Shown: positions 53,599-62,809 of the stretch, piece by piece
How the letters are laid out: each line of letters starts with the position of its first letter
Numbering within the stretch: position 1 is the first letter of the stretch
DNA from: an uncultured Carboxylicivirga sp.
Lineage (GTDB): Bacteria > Bacteroidota > Bacteroidia > Bacteroidales > Marinilabiliaceae
DNA length: 64,000 bases
Reading direction: 5' to 3'
NCBI GenBank assembly: GCA_947503525.1
Contig: CANNEA010000001.1
Span: 930,001-994,000 of the forward strand
The notes under the pieces: model-generated
Databases searched by the model: none
What the model was told of the DNA's origin: nothing
The model's input: only the letters and a program-made list of their open reading frames with translations
Translations under genes and position numbers: made by a program

Positions 53599-56517
53599 AT
53601 GCATATATCTTCTCGTGAATATCCTCAAATATTATTTTTAATACTACTGTTTTTATCAAGCTCTAATTTGCCTTTGGTGGCCCAGAAAATTGGGCTTCCG
53701 GAAATTGAATACTTCAACAGGCGTCAATATGGCGCTGGAACGCAAAATTGGAAAATAACTCAAAATCAACACGATTTAATCTATTTTGCCAACAATGATG
53801 GGGTAGTTGAGCATGATGGTGTTAACTGGAAATTACATAGAGAGGACTCACCTTTCGTGGTTAGATGTGTTCATGCGGTAGAAGAAAGGATATATGCGGG
53901 TTTGTATAATCAGTTGGGGTATTACGAATATGACTCACTGCATCATTTGGTATATCACTCCTTATTGATTGATCCATCGTTAAAAAATAATGGAGACTAC
54001 TGGAATATTCATGAATGGAATAATAATGTTGTATTTCAGTCAGAAAGTAATATTTGTCTTTTTGAGCATGACCAATTAAAAGTTTCTATACCTGCAACAT
54101 CTCGGTTTACAGCCTCGTTTCTGGTTAACGGTCTATTGTTGGTGCATGAAGAAACCGAAGGTCTTATGGAGATCAGGGGTAATACAGCTTACCCAATCTC
54201 AGGAGGTAATATTTTTTCAGATAAAATGATAACCTCCATGATGCCACTTTCGGATAATGAGATTTTAATAGGTACAATGAGACAAGGTCTATATATCTGG
54301 AATATGCACTCTATTAAGCCATGGCAGGTAGAGGCCAATTCTTTACTGAAAGAATCCAATATTTTTTGTGGAACCAATTACCGTAATGACTATTTGATTT
54401 TTGGTACCATTCAAAGTGGCTTTGTTATCACTGATAAAGCAGGTAAAGTTATCATGCACGTTGACAAGGATAAGGGACTTGTGAATAATACAGTTCTAAG
54501 TGTATTTGTTGATAAAGAAGGGAATATTTGGGGCGGTTTGGATAATGGAATAGTGCGATTAAGCTTTAATTCCAGCATAACTTTTCTTCAGGGATATTAT
54601 GATATTGGTACCGGTTATGTGATGAAGAAACTTGGAGATAGATACTTGTTGGGCACCAATCAGGCTTTATTTCAGATTGATGAAGGCAAACTCTTTGATC
54701 CATTAAAGAAGAGAAAAGATTTTAAACGCATAAAAGGAACGGATGGCCAGGTGTGGAGTTTATATGAGATTGATGGGCAAATTTTATGTGGACATAACTT
54801 AGGCGTTTATAGTATTAATTCGAATTCATCTAAGCTCTTAACTCCACCAACCATAAAAGGGGCATGGATTTTTCGAGAAATAAACAATAGACCTGACCTG
54901 ATGATGGTTGGTACGTATAGTGGTTTGGTGATATTGGAAAAAAGAAATGGAAGATGGGCCTATCGAAATAAGATTGAAGGCTTTGATGAATCTTCACGAT
55001 ATATAGAGTGGGATGAAGATGGGAGTCTTTGGATGTCGAATGGCTATAGCGGAATCTACAAATTAAGTTTTGATCCGAATTATAAGCGAGTTACTAGTGC
55101 GGTCAATATGGATTTTGACAATTTCGAAGGCAACTCGGCAGATTTGGTTTTAACAAAGATTGAAGATAAGTGTATGTTAGTTGGTTCGGACGGTTTTTTT
55201 GCCTATGATCCAGATTCTAAAAGCTTTAAGCCTTATACTCAATGGGATCAGTTTTTTGATGCAGGTAACTTCCCAAAGTTGGCCTATGATGATGAATATG
55301 ATAATATTTGGTATTTTCATTCCGGGCGAGTAGGAGTTCTTCGTTTAATGGAAGATGCTTCGTATAAAAAGATAGACTATCCTTTTAAGCCTTTACAGAA
55401 TAAATTGGTGAATAGTTTTGAGTCAGTTGCTGTAACTGATGGAGACAATGTTTTTTTCGGAATTGAAGATGGTTTTGCACATTATTCGGCAAGGGAATCC
55501 AGAAATTACCGGAAACCATTTTTGGTTAACGTCAGGTCTTTTAGTGGTAAGTCAGATTCTGTGCCATTTGTCTTCAATCAATATAGTGATAAGCGAGTAG
55601 AGCAAATAAGTATTCCTACATATGAGTTTAAAGATAACTCATTCGAAATTCAATTTGCGGCGGCTTATTATGAAGATGATGACCTTGAATATTCAACTTT
55701 TTTAAAAGGAGTTGATACGAATAAAGATATATGGTCAGATAGAACAATGCGTGAGTTTACAGAGCTTAAGGAGGGTGATTATGAGTTTGTAATTAAGGCA
55801 AGAAATAGATATGGCGTGCAGTCGCGACCACTTTCCTTTAGGTTTAAGATAATGCCTCCCTGGCATCGGTCAAATTATGCCCGCATGGTGTATGTGCTGC
55901 TTATTATTGTGATTACGTTTTTAGTGTTCTCCATATTTAACAGGCGTCTTGAGGTCAGTCGAACCAAAGAGAAACTAAGGCAAAGAGCGCACTATAAAGA
56001 AAAGGAAGAAGTGCTTACAAAAGAGGCCTTGCGAGCAGAAAAGGAAATGATTCGAATGCGTAATGAAAAACTTCGTAATGAGATGGTGTTTAAAGAAAAA
56101 GAATTGGCCAACTCTACAATGAATATTATTCGTAAAAATGAGTTTCTGGGCTTGTTAAAAGGGCAATTGAAAAAACTGAAATCGGTAAATGATAAAGCCG
56201 AGTTGGAGGCTAAGCTTCAAAGTATGATAAAAAGGATTGATAAAGATATCGATAGCGAAAGTTATTGGGAGGTATTTGAAATGCATCTGGAACAAGTCCA
56301 TGAATCCTTTCTTAATCGCTTAAAAGATATACATCCGGATTTGACACCACGTGAACTAAAATTAGTTGCTTATATACGCATGGGAATGTCCTCCAAAGAA
56401 ATTGCCACATTAATGAACATATCTTCAAGAGCTGTTGAAAACAACAGATATAAACTAAGACAGAAGCTAAATATTGAACAAGGTGAAAATCTGGGTAGAT
56501 ATATTACTAATCTGTGA
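53599..56517 (+). CDS. Membrane-spanning sensor-regulator: beta-propeller, Y_Y_Y domain and LuxR-type HTH
   Basis: 972 residues counted from ATG 53599; an earlier TTG at 53566 only adds residues ahead of the signal peptide. Order: signal peptide (to about 30), periplasmic two-bladed-propeller region with Reg_prop-type motifs (VFVDKEGNIWGGLDNGIVRL), Y_Y_Y domain (YEFKDNSFEIQFAAAYYED to LKEGDYEFVIKARNRYG), one membrane helix (MVYVLLIIVITFLVFSIF), a basic coiled-coil, and a C-terminal LuxR/GerE-type HTH (LTPRELKLVAYIRMGMSSKEIATLMNISSRAVENNRYKLRQKLN). No kinase or receiver domain is present, so it is a one-component trans-membrane regulator. It probably senses a glycan and controls the susCD genes downstream. 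Confidence 0.85.
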   Translation: MHISSREYPQILFLILLFLSSSNLPLVAQKIGLPEIEYFNRRQYGAGTQNWKITQNQHDLIYFANNDGVVEHDGVNWKLHREDSPFVVRCVHAVEERIYAGLYNQLGYYEYDSLHHLVYHSLLIDPSLKNNGDYWNIHEWNNNVVFQSESNICLFEHDQLKVSIPATSRFTASFLVNGLLLVHEETEGLMEIRGNTAYPISGGNIFSDKMITSMMPLSDNEILIGTMRQGLYIWNMHSIKPWQVEANSLLKESNIFCGTNYRNDYLIFGTIQSGFVITDKAGKVIMHVDKDKGLVNNTVLSVFVDKEGNIWGGLDNGIVRLSFNSSITFLQGYYDIGTGYVMKKLGDRYLLGTNQALFQIDEGKLFDPLKKRKDFKRIKGTDGQVWSLYEIDGQILCGHNLGVYSINSNSSKLLTPPTIKGAWIFREINNRPDLMMVGTYSGLVILEKRNGRWAYRNKIEGFDESSRYIEWDEDGSLWMSNGYSGIYKLSFDPNYKRVTSAVNMDFDNFEGNSADLVLTKIEDKCMLVGSDGFFAYDPDSKSFKPYTQWDQFFDAGNFPKLAYDDEYDNIWYFHSGRVGVLRLMEDASYKKIDYPFKPLQNKLVNSFESVAVTDGDNVFFGIEDGFAHYSARESRNYRKPFLVNVRSFSGKSDSVPFVFNQYSDKRVEQISIPTYEFKDNSFEIQFAAAYYEDDDLEYSTFLKGVDTNKDIWSDRTMREFTELKEGDYEFVIKARNRYGVQSRPLSFRFKIMPPWHRSNYARMVYVLLIIVITFLVFSIFNRRLEVSRTKEKLRQRAHYKEKEEVLTKEALRAEKEMIRMRNEKLRNEMVFKEKELANSTMNIIRKNEFLGLLKGQLKKLKSVNDKAELEAKLQSMIKRIDKDIDSESYWEVFEMHLEQVHESFLNRLKDIHPDLTPRELKLVAYIRMGMSSKEIATLMNISSRAVENNRYKLRQKLNIEQGENLGRYITNL

Positions 56518-56521
56518 GAGA

Positions 56522-56546
56522 AAGTGTTTATAAGACACTTATTTTT
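56522..56546 (+). terminator. Likely intrinsic terminator after the regulator gene
   Basis: A 6-base stem AAGTGT/ACACTT (56522-56527, 56535-56540) with a 7-base loop is followed by ATTTTT. It is short, so moderate support. Confidence 0.5.
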
Positions 56547-56756
56547 GATTTCGTTAAAATCTGTTAATCAAAGAGCCTTGCTTGTAAAAGCAATAAATGA
56601 GTGGGTGAGATGAGTAGTATTTTCAAGAAAGTAAAAATTAAAGTGCAGTAAAATAGATATATAGTAAATTTGGTGTGAGTTTTTTATGAGGTAATATGTG
56701 TGTTGTAATGAGGTTTATGTGTATTTAAAAATTAGCATTCGTTAACAGTTGTTTTG

Positions 56757-56764
56757 TATTTTTG
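56757..56764 (+). promoter_or_regulatory. -7 element of the susC promoter
   Basis: TATTTTTG fits TAnnTTTG and lies 30 bases before the susC ATG at 56795. The -33 box is not clear, as expected if a regulator is needed. Its position shows that the in-frame TTG at 56762 is part of the promoter and not the start codon. Confidence 0.5.
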
Positions 56765-56794
56765 AACAAGTTTTTATCATTAATCCAAAATATT

Positions 56795-59700
56795 ATGAAA
56801 CATCTGTTAGGGATATTCCTACTCTTTCTGACTTTAAGTAGTCAGGCTCAAGAATTGACTGTTACTGGTAAAGTAACGGATGCATCGGACGGTTTACCTA
56901 TACCCGGTGTAAGTGTTGTTGTAAAGGGGACAACTAATGGTACTATCACAACTATAGAAGGTACCTATTCATTAGTAGTTAATCAAGGCGATGTGCTTGT
57001 TTATTCTTTTGTAGGAATGAACCCGCAAGAGAGAACAGTAGAAGGTAGTGTTATTGATATTGCGCTATCTGCTGACATGACGGACCTTGATGAAGTGGTT
57101 GTTGTTGGTTATGGTGTGAAAAAGAAAGCACTGGTAACCGGAGCTAACCTTAACGTTAAAGGAGATGAGATTGTTGAAAAGAATTCGGGTACTGCTATGG
57201 AGGCATTACAAGGTATTTCACCAGGGGTTAATATTACCCGCAACAATGGTGCTCCTGGAGCTGGAACCAAGGTTACCATTCGCGGTATAGGTACTATCGG
57301 TACAGCAAGTCCATTGTATGTTGTGGATGGAGTACAAGTAGATGGTGGTATAGATTACTTAAATCCAAGTGATATTGAATCCATTGATGTATTAAAAGAC
57401 GCGGCTTCAGCTGCTATTTATGGTTCTCGTGCTGCAAATGGTGTTATTCTTGTCACTACGAAGAAGGCCAAGGCCGGATCAAAAACACGTGTAACCTACG
57501 ATGGTTATTATGGTGTGCAAAATATTTATAAGAACGTTACACCATTGAATGCTCAGGAATACATGTACATCATGGATGAGGGGCGTGCAAATGACGGAAT
57601 TGCGCCAATGGATTGGGAGTCAGTGTTAAAAAACAATTCTTGGTTAAATAATAGTTATCCAAACGATCTAGGAACTCAATTAGGAGAAGATATTTGGGGA
57701 CGTCTCCAAGAAGGTTGGAAAGGCACTGATTGGATAAGTGAAATGACACAAAAAAATGCACCTGTTCAGAACCACGCTATAAATATTACTGGTTCAGGTG
57801 AAGATATTACTTATGCATTAGGTGTTTCTTACTTTGATCAAACAGGTATGATTGGTGGTGATGTAACAGATGCTGGTTATAAGCGTTTAACTACACGCTT
57901 TAATTCGGAAATGATTCTATTCAAGAATGATCGTTTTAACGTTGTTAAGATAGGGAACAACTTTACCTATACAAATACTGAAAACAGAGCTGTTGCAACC
58001 GGTAATATTTATTGGAATGACTTGCATAATGCCATTGTGCAAAACCCTTTAATGCCTGCGTATTGGGATAAATCACCTGATCAGTTTGGTTATACACCAA
58101 CCTTAGATGGTTTGGCAAATGATCAACACAACCCTGTTGCCACAATGTATTATCGCCATAATTATAATTGGGGTAAAGGAAATACTGTGGTAGGTAATGT
58201 TTTTGCTGAAATTCAACCTATCAAAGACTTAAAGTTTCGTTCTTCTTTCGGTATTAATGCATGGTTTGGTAATAGTCGCTCATGGGCGCCAACATATGCC
58301 TTAGGTACCTTATATCAGAATCAAAATGATGCCGCACAACAAGATGCTTATCAAGGAGCACGCCACACTTTTACCAATACTTTAAGTTATGATTACATAC
58401 TTAATGAACATAAGTTCTCGGCATTAGCGGGTATTGAAATGATTAAGGAGCATGTTAATATGAATGTGGGAGGTAGAATTGCAAATACCATATACCAATC
58501 ACCAGAGTATGCTTATTTAAACAATGCCCAAAAAGGAGAGACCTCACAAGGGATTGATACTTGGGGTGCTGATTATGGTGCTCAAGGCGGTGGTATTTTG
58601 TCCTATTTTGGTCGTTTATCATATAACTTTAAAGAGAAATATCTATTAGATATTACTGTTCGTCGTGATGGCTCTTCGAATTTCTCAAAAGGAAATAAGT
58701 ATGGTACCTTTCCTTCATTCTCGGCTGGTTGGATTTTCACTGAAGAAGGTTTTATGTCTGACTTAGACTTTATGACTTTTGGTAAGTTAAGGGCCAGTTG
58801 GGGGCAAAATGGTAATGAGCGTATTGGTGCTTTTATGTACTCGGCTAATATTTCTTACATTAATCCAGGTTATTTCTTCGGAGATACAAAACCAATTTCA
58901 GGTTTAACTACAATACCTGCTAATGTTCCAACTCCTGATGTAACTTGGGAAACTTCTGAGCAAATTAATATTGGTTTAGATACTCGTTTTCTATCATCTC
59001 GATTAGGTTTAACTTTTGATTGGTATAAAAAGACAACTCGCGATTGGTTACTTCCAGTGCCTGTGCAAGCAACAGCGGGTGCCGGTTGGCCTACAATGAA
59101 TGCAGGTGCAGTTGAAAACAAGGGTTTTGAAGTTTCTCTTTCATGGAATGATAATGTGGGAGATTTTAAATATGGTGCTACTTTAACAGGAGCATATAAC
59201 AAGAATAAAGTAACAGAAATTGCCAATGCTGAGGGTATCATATACGGACCTTCTCACGTATTATCCCAAGGAACATCTGATGTTTCAAGGGTACAGGTAG
59301 GTCGACCTATTGGCTTCTTTATTGGATACGAAACGGATGGTCTATTGCAAACTCAGGATGATGTTGATGCTTATGTTGCTCCGGAAGGTGCTTCAAACGC
59401 TGGTCAACAATATTTCGAAGATCAGCGCCCGGGTGATGTTAAGTTTGTGGATCAGAATGGTGATGGTGTAATAGATGATAAAGATCGAATTATGCTTGGT
59501 GATCCAAATCCTGATTTTGAAATGGGTATTCAATTGAATGCAGAATACAAAGGGTTTTATTCAAGTGTAACCATGGCTGGTAAGTTTGGAATGCAGGTAA
59601 TGCAGTCGTATCGTTCTTTTGCCGACAGATTTGATCAAAACTATACTACTGAAATTTTTAACAGATGGCATGGTGCAGGTACTTCAAATACAATTCCTCG

Positions 59701-60004
59701 CTTAACCGCGGGTTCTCATCGAAATCAGCAATTTATTTCTGATCTTTATATGCAAGATGCAGATTACTTAAGAATTAACAACTTAACCGTAGGTTATAAG
59801 TTTGATAAATTACTTCGGGATTATGATTGGGTACAAGGGGCTAAGTTATACCTTGCTTTTAATAACCTTTATACTTTCACTGGATTTGAAGGAATGGACC
59901 CTGAAGTAGGATTTGGACATGATGCATCTTGGGCATCCGGAATTGATTTAGGTTTGTATCCATTACCTCGAACAGTAATGGTAGGTGTAAGTGTTACATT
60001 CTAA
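56795..60004 (+). CDS. susC: SusC/RagA-type TonB-dependent glycan transporter
   Basis: 1069 residues from ATG 56795. Signal peptide (MKHLLGIFLLFLTLSSQAQ), carboxypeptidase-D regulatory-like domain (VTGKVTDASDGLPIPGVSVVVKG), the Ton-box-like DEVVVVGYG, plug domain with NNGAPGAGTKVTIRGIGTIG and DVLKDAASAAIYGSRAANGVILVTTK, then a large beta-barrel ending in Phe (MVGVSVTF). It imports oligosaccharides across the outer membrane with TonB energy and pairs with the SusD lipoprotein 15 bases downstream. Confidence 0.96.
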   Translation: MKHLLGIFLLFLTLSSQAQELTVTGKVTDASDGLPIPGVSVVVKGTTNGTITTIEGTYSLVVNQGDVLVYSFVGMNPQERTVEGSVIDIALSADMTDLDEVVVVGYGVKKKALVTGANLNVKGDEIVEKNSGTAMEALQGISPGVNITRNNGAPGAGTKVTIRGIGTIGTASPLYVVDGVQVDGGIDYLNPSDIESIDVLKDAASAAIYGSRAANGVILVTTKKAKAGSKTRVTYDGYYGVQNIYKNVTPLNAQEYMYIMDEGRANDGIAPMDWESVLKNNSWLNNSYPNDLGTQLGEDIWGRLQEGWKGTDWISEMTQKNAPVQNHAINITGSGEDITYALGVSYFDQTGMIGGDVTDAGYKRLTTRFNSEMILFKNDRFNVVKIGNNFTYTNTENRAVATGNIYWNDLHNAIVQNPLMPAYWDKSPDQFGYTPTLDGLANDQHNPVATMYYRHNYNWGKGNTVVGNVFAEIQPIKDLKFRSSFGINAWFGNSRSWAPTYALGTLYQNQNDAAQQDAYQGARHTFTNTLSYDYILNEHKFSALAGIEMIKEHVNMNVGGRIANTIYQSPEYAYLNNAQKGETSQGIDTWGADYGAQGGGILSYFGRLSYNFKEKYLLDITVRRDGSSNFSKGNKYGTFPSFSAGWIFTEEGFMSDLDFMTFGKLRASWGQNGNERIGAFMYSANISYINPGYFFGDTKPISGLTTIPANVPTPDVTWETSEQINIGLDTRFLSSRLGLTFDWYKKTTRDWLLPVPVQATAGAGWPTMNAGAVENKGFEVSLSWNDNVGDFKYGATLTGAYNKNKVTEIANAEGIIYGPSHVLSQGTSDVSRVQVGRPIGFFIGYETDGLLQTQDDVDAYVAPEGASNAGQQYFEDQRPGDVKFVDQNGDGVIDDKDRIMLGDPNPDFEMGIQLNAEYKGFYSSVTMAGKFGMQVMQSYRSFADRFDQNYTTEIFNRWHGAGTSNTIPRLTAGSHRNQQFISDLYMQDADYLRINNLTVGYKFDKLLRDYDWVQGAKLYLAFNNLYTFTGFEGMDPEVGFGHDASWASGIDLGLYPLPRTVMVGVSVTF

Positions 60005-60019
60005 TTAAAAACAAAGAAA

Positions 60020-61765
60020 ATGAAGAAAATAATATATAGTATCGGAATTATAGTTGCAGTTGCTCTTTCGAGTTGTGACGATAGTTTTCTAGATCAAAAA
60101 AACTTGTTTCAGGCAAGTTACGAATCCTACTATTCTACTCCTGCTCAGATTGAGGAAGCAATGGGTGGAGTGTATAATGCTCTATATGTTGGTAGTCCGC
60201 ATAGTAATGAGCATCTTGCTGCCAATTTATTATCAGATTGTATGCTTGCCGGAGGAGGACCAGATGATAGAACTGCTAAATGGGTAGATAATTTTGAGGA
60301 TCCTAACGAAGATACATATAAGGATCTGTGGGTTGAAACTTATAAAGGAGTAAATCGTTGTAATGCAATTATTGAAGCGGTTCAAACAAAAGACTTCTCA
60401 AATTTCTTTAAAACAGATGAGGAAGCAGAAGCCTTTAAAAACCAATCTATAGGAGAAGCTCATTTTATGAGAGCATTTCATATGTTCAGAGGTGCTAAGT
60501 TCTTTGGAGGAATGCCTCTAATACCAACTACTTTGTCTCCTTTAGATGTACCACGTGCAAGTTTGGATAGTACTTATGCTTTTATTGCTTCTGATCTAAA
60601 AATGGCCATTGACTTATTACCTGCTGTTCCTGCGAATGATATTAGCATCGACCGTTATGGACATGCAAATAAGTGGGTTGCTGAAGCTTATATGGCAAAG
60701 GTGTATTTGTTTTATACGGGTTATATGACCAATATTGAAAAGAAAGCCACTAGCGAATTACCATTAATGGATGGAGGATCTATTACAAAAACGAATGCAG
60801 TTGGCTATTTAGAGGACTGTATGACAAACAGTAATTTTGCATTAGCAAGTGATTTTCGTAATCTATGGCCTTATTCATTTCTAAATGAAAATGCAAGGAC
60901 ATTTGATCCTAATGGTACTCACCCGGTACTTCCTTGGGCTGAAACTGAAGGTCTTTCATGGGTTGGTCAAGATGGACATAAATCTGTCAATGGAACTGGC
61001 AATACTGAAGTCATGTTTGCTCAACGTTTTGCTTTTGGTAACTGGGGCTGGGATAAAGGCCAAAGTTATAATAACCGTGTGTGTTTATATTTTGGTATTC
61101 GTGATAACTCAATGGTTCCATTTGGACAAGGATGGGGATGGGGTACCATTCATCCAACTTTACGAAACGAATGGCCAAACGAAGATTTGCGTAAAAAAGG
61201 TTCTATCCTTGATATGGGTGATGATGAGCAAGGTACTGGAGGGTACAGTGCGAATAAAGGTGATCATGAAACAGGAATGTTTAATAAAAAGTATACAACC
61301 ATACAACATGGAGGTAAAGATGATGTAAAAGGTATGTTTTACTATTTATACGATATGGATAATGGTGATCCTCTTCAGCTATGGGCAGCGCAGGATTTTT
61401 ACTTTATGCGATATGCCGACGTACTGTTGATGCATTCGGAACTTACTGAAACAGCGACGGGATTAAACCAGGTAAGAAAACGAGCGGGTTATACCGATGA
61501 TATTGCTTACTCTTTGGATGCTATTAAAATCGAAAGAAAATATGAATTTGCTTTCGAAGGTATACGTTGGTTTGACTTGGTACGTTGGGGAGATGTTGAG
61601 GATGATTCTAAAAATTACTTCTCAAATGTAGTTGATGTTGTTAATTCTGGAGTGGAAGCTACTTACAGTGTGAAATACAGACCGGAAACAAAAGGTTTGT
61701 TGCCAGTGCCTGAGTCAGAAATTCGCTTGTCTAATGGTGTTTATTCACAAAACCCAGGATGGTAA
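60020..61765 (+). CDS. susD: SusD/RagB-type surface glycan-binding lipoprotein
   Basis: 581 residues; lipoprotein signal peptide ending ALSSC. SFLDQKNLFQASYESYYSTPAQIEEAMGGVYNAL is a typical SusD opening, and FMRAFHMFRGAKFFGGMPLI together with IKIERKYEFAFEGIRWFDLVRWGD and YRPETKGLLPVPESEIRLSNGVYSQNPGW are hallmark blocks. It caps the SusC channel and delivers glycan. Located 15 bases after susC, in the same operon. Confidence 0.96.
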   Translation: MKKIIYSIGIIVAVALSSCDDSFLDQKNLFQASYESYYSTPAQIEEAMGGVYNALYVGSPHSNEHLAANLLSDCMLAGGGPDDRTAKWVDNFEDPNEDTYKDLWVETYKGVNRCNAIIEAVQTKDFSNFFKTDEEAEAFKNQSIGEAHFMRAFHMFRGAKFFGGMPLIPTTLSPLDVPRASLDSTYAFIASDLKMAIDLLPAVPANDISIDRYGHANKWVAEAYMAKVYLFYTGYMTNIEKKATSELPLMDGGSITKTNAVGYLEDCMTNSNFALASDFRNLWPYSFLNENARTFDPNGTHPVLPWAETEGLSWVGQDGHKSVNGTGNTEVMFAQRFAFGNWGWDKGQSYNNRVCLYFGIRDNSMVPFGQGWGWGTIHPTLRNEWPNEDLRKKGSILDMGDDEQGTGGYSANKGDHETGMFNKKYTTIQHGGKDDVKGMFYYLYDMDNGDPLQLWAAQDFYFMRYADVLLMHSELTETATGLNQVRKRAGYTDDIAYSLDAIKIERKYEFAFEGIRWFDLVRWGDVEDDSKNYFSNVVDVVNSGVEATYSVKYRPETKGLLPVPESEIRLSNGVYSQNPGW

Positions 61766-61791
61766 TAGTGTTAAACCAAAAACGTAGAAAA

Positions 61792-62619
61792 ATGAAATTT
61801 AGATATATATCAAATGTAATTGCTGGCCTTCTGTTGCTATTTGCAGCAGGATGTGATCCAATCGAAGATCGTAAAATTTTAGAGAATAGTTATAATCCGG
61901 ATAATATTCAGCTGGAAGCTGTTCAAACTACCAATGGTGGTAATAGTTTGATTCTAAAAATGAATACTCCAGGTGTAACCGGATACTGGGATTATAACAT
62001 TGGTACTAAATATACCGATAGAGTTGAGTTTGTTTATCCAATACCAGGAAAAAACACCTTTACTTATCATGTTACTACGGCTTATATGCCAAATGGTAAT
62101 CCTTCAGAAACCGAATATATTTCTAAGACGATTGATGTAACAATTGATGTGTTAGATCATCCGCTACCAGAACAATGGTATTACTTAGTAGGTGATGAAC
62201 TAGAAGGTAAGACTTGGGTATTTGATGGAGTTGGTGGTGATGAGCGTATTTGGTGGACTATGGTCGCACCATACAATCATGCTGAAGTTTGGTGGAATGC
62301 AGGAGGAACTTGTTGCCCTCCTTTGGATGCAAGTGGAAGTATTCGTTTTGATTTAGATGGGGCTGCTAATTATACATACAAAGCTTCGCCCGATGGTGAT
62401 GAGGTAGTTGGATCCTACGCTTTAGATACCAATAATGGTAAATTGGCCATTGTTGATGCAGAACTAATTGGTAAAACGCATAATGAAGCAGAACCTAGTC
62501 GCTTAAATCCTGACGGTATTTATGAGGTAATTGAGCTAAGTAAGGATAAGCTTGTACTATATACCAATACCAATGACGGAGGTACAGGTTGGAAATGGAT
62601 TTTTAAACCACAATCATAG
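61792..62619 (+). CDS. PUL-encoded surface lipoprotein, putative glycan-binding (SusE-position) protein
   Basis: 275 residues from ATG 61792, the start that gives a lipoprotein signal peptide (lipobox FAAGC). An earlier in-frame ATG at 61759, overlapping the susD stop, would put 11 polar residues before it. The N-terminal 110 residues look like an immunoglobulin/PKD-like module, and the C-terminal part (WYYLVGDELEGKTWVFDG, GGTCCPPLDASGSIRFDLDG) a lipocalin-like beta domain. It stands in the position of SusE/SusF-type surface glycan-binding proteins directly after SusD. No catalytic motif was seen. Confidence 0.75.
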   Translation: MKFRYISNVIAGLLLLFAAGCDPIEDRKILENSYNPDNIQLEAVQTTNGGNSLILKMNTPGVTGYWDYNIGTKYTDRVEFVYPIPGKNTFTYHVTTAYMPNGNPSETEYISKTIDVTIDVLDHPLPEQWYYLVGDELEGKTWVFDGVGGDERIWWTMVAPYNHAEVWWNAGGTCCPPLDASGSIRFDLDGAANYTYKASPDGDEVVGSYALDTNNGKLAIVDAELIGKTHNEAEPSRLNPDGIYEVIELSKDKLVLYTNTNDGGTGWKWIFKPQS

Positions 62620-62668
62620 ATTTTTCATAAGCGCCTGTTGATTCAGGTTTAATTTAGGTTAGTTAGAC

Positions 62669-62699
62669 ATTTTCCGATTCCTCTTAGGAATCGGAAAAT
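62669..62699. terminator. Strong hairpin after the SGBP gene
   Basis: Perfect 13-base inverted repeat (62669-62681 and 62687-62699) with a 5-base loop, lacking a long T-run on the right. It may act as a terminator or as an RNA-processing/stability hairpin that lowers expression of the GH5 gene relative to susCD. Confidence 0.75.
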
Positions 62700-62809
62700 T
62701 CTAGCCAACAAGTATACTTTCTACTATATTGTAAATTCAATGTTTTAATGGCTTTTAAAGTAAGCTAGTAAGGATTATCATGTTTCAAAATGAACAATAC
62801 TTGTTAATC

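Noticed and set aside
56762-56794. TTG start for susC 33 bases upstream of the ATG
   Set aside because: The TTG lies inside a TAnnTTTG promoter element and the ATG gives a clean signal peptide.
58870-59241. 123-codon minus-strand frame inside susC
   Set aside because: Antisense shadow of the SusC barrel region; no recognisable domain or upstream signals.
60885-61328. 147-codon plus-strand frame inside susD
   Set aside because: Overlaps SusD in another frame; SusD motifs continue without interruption across it.
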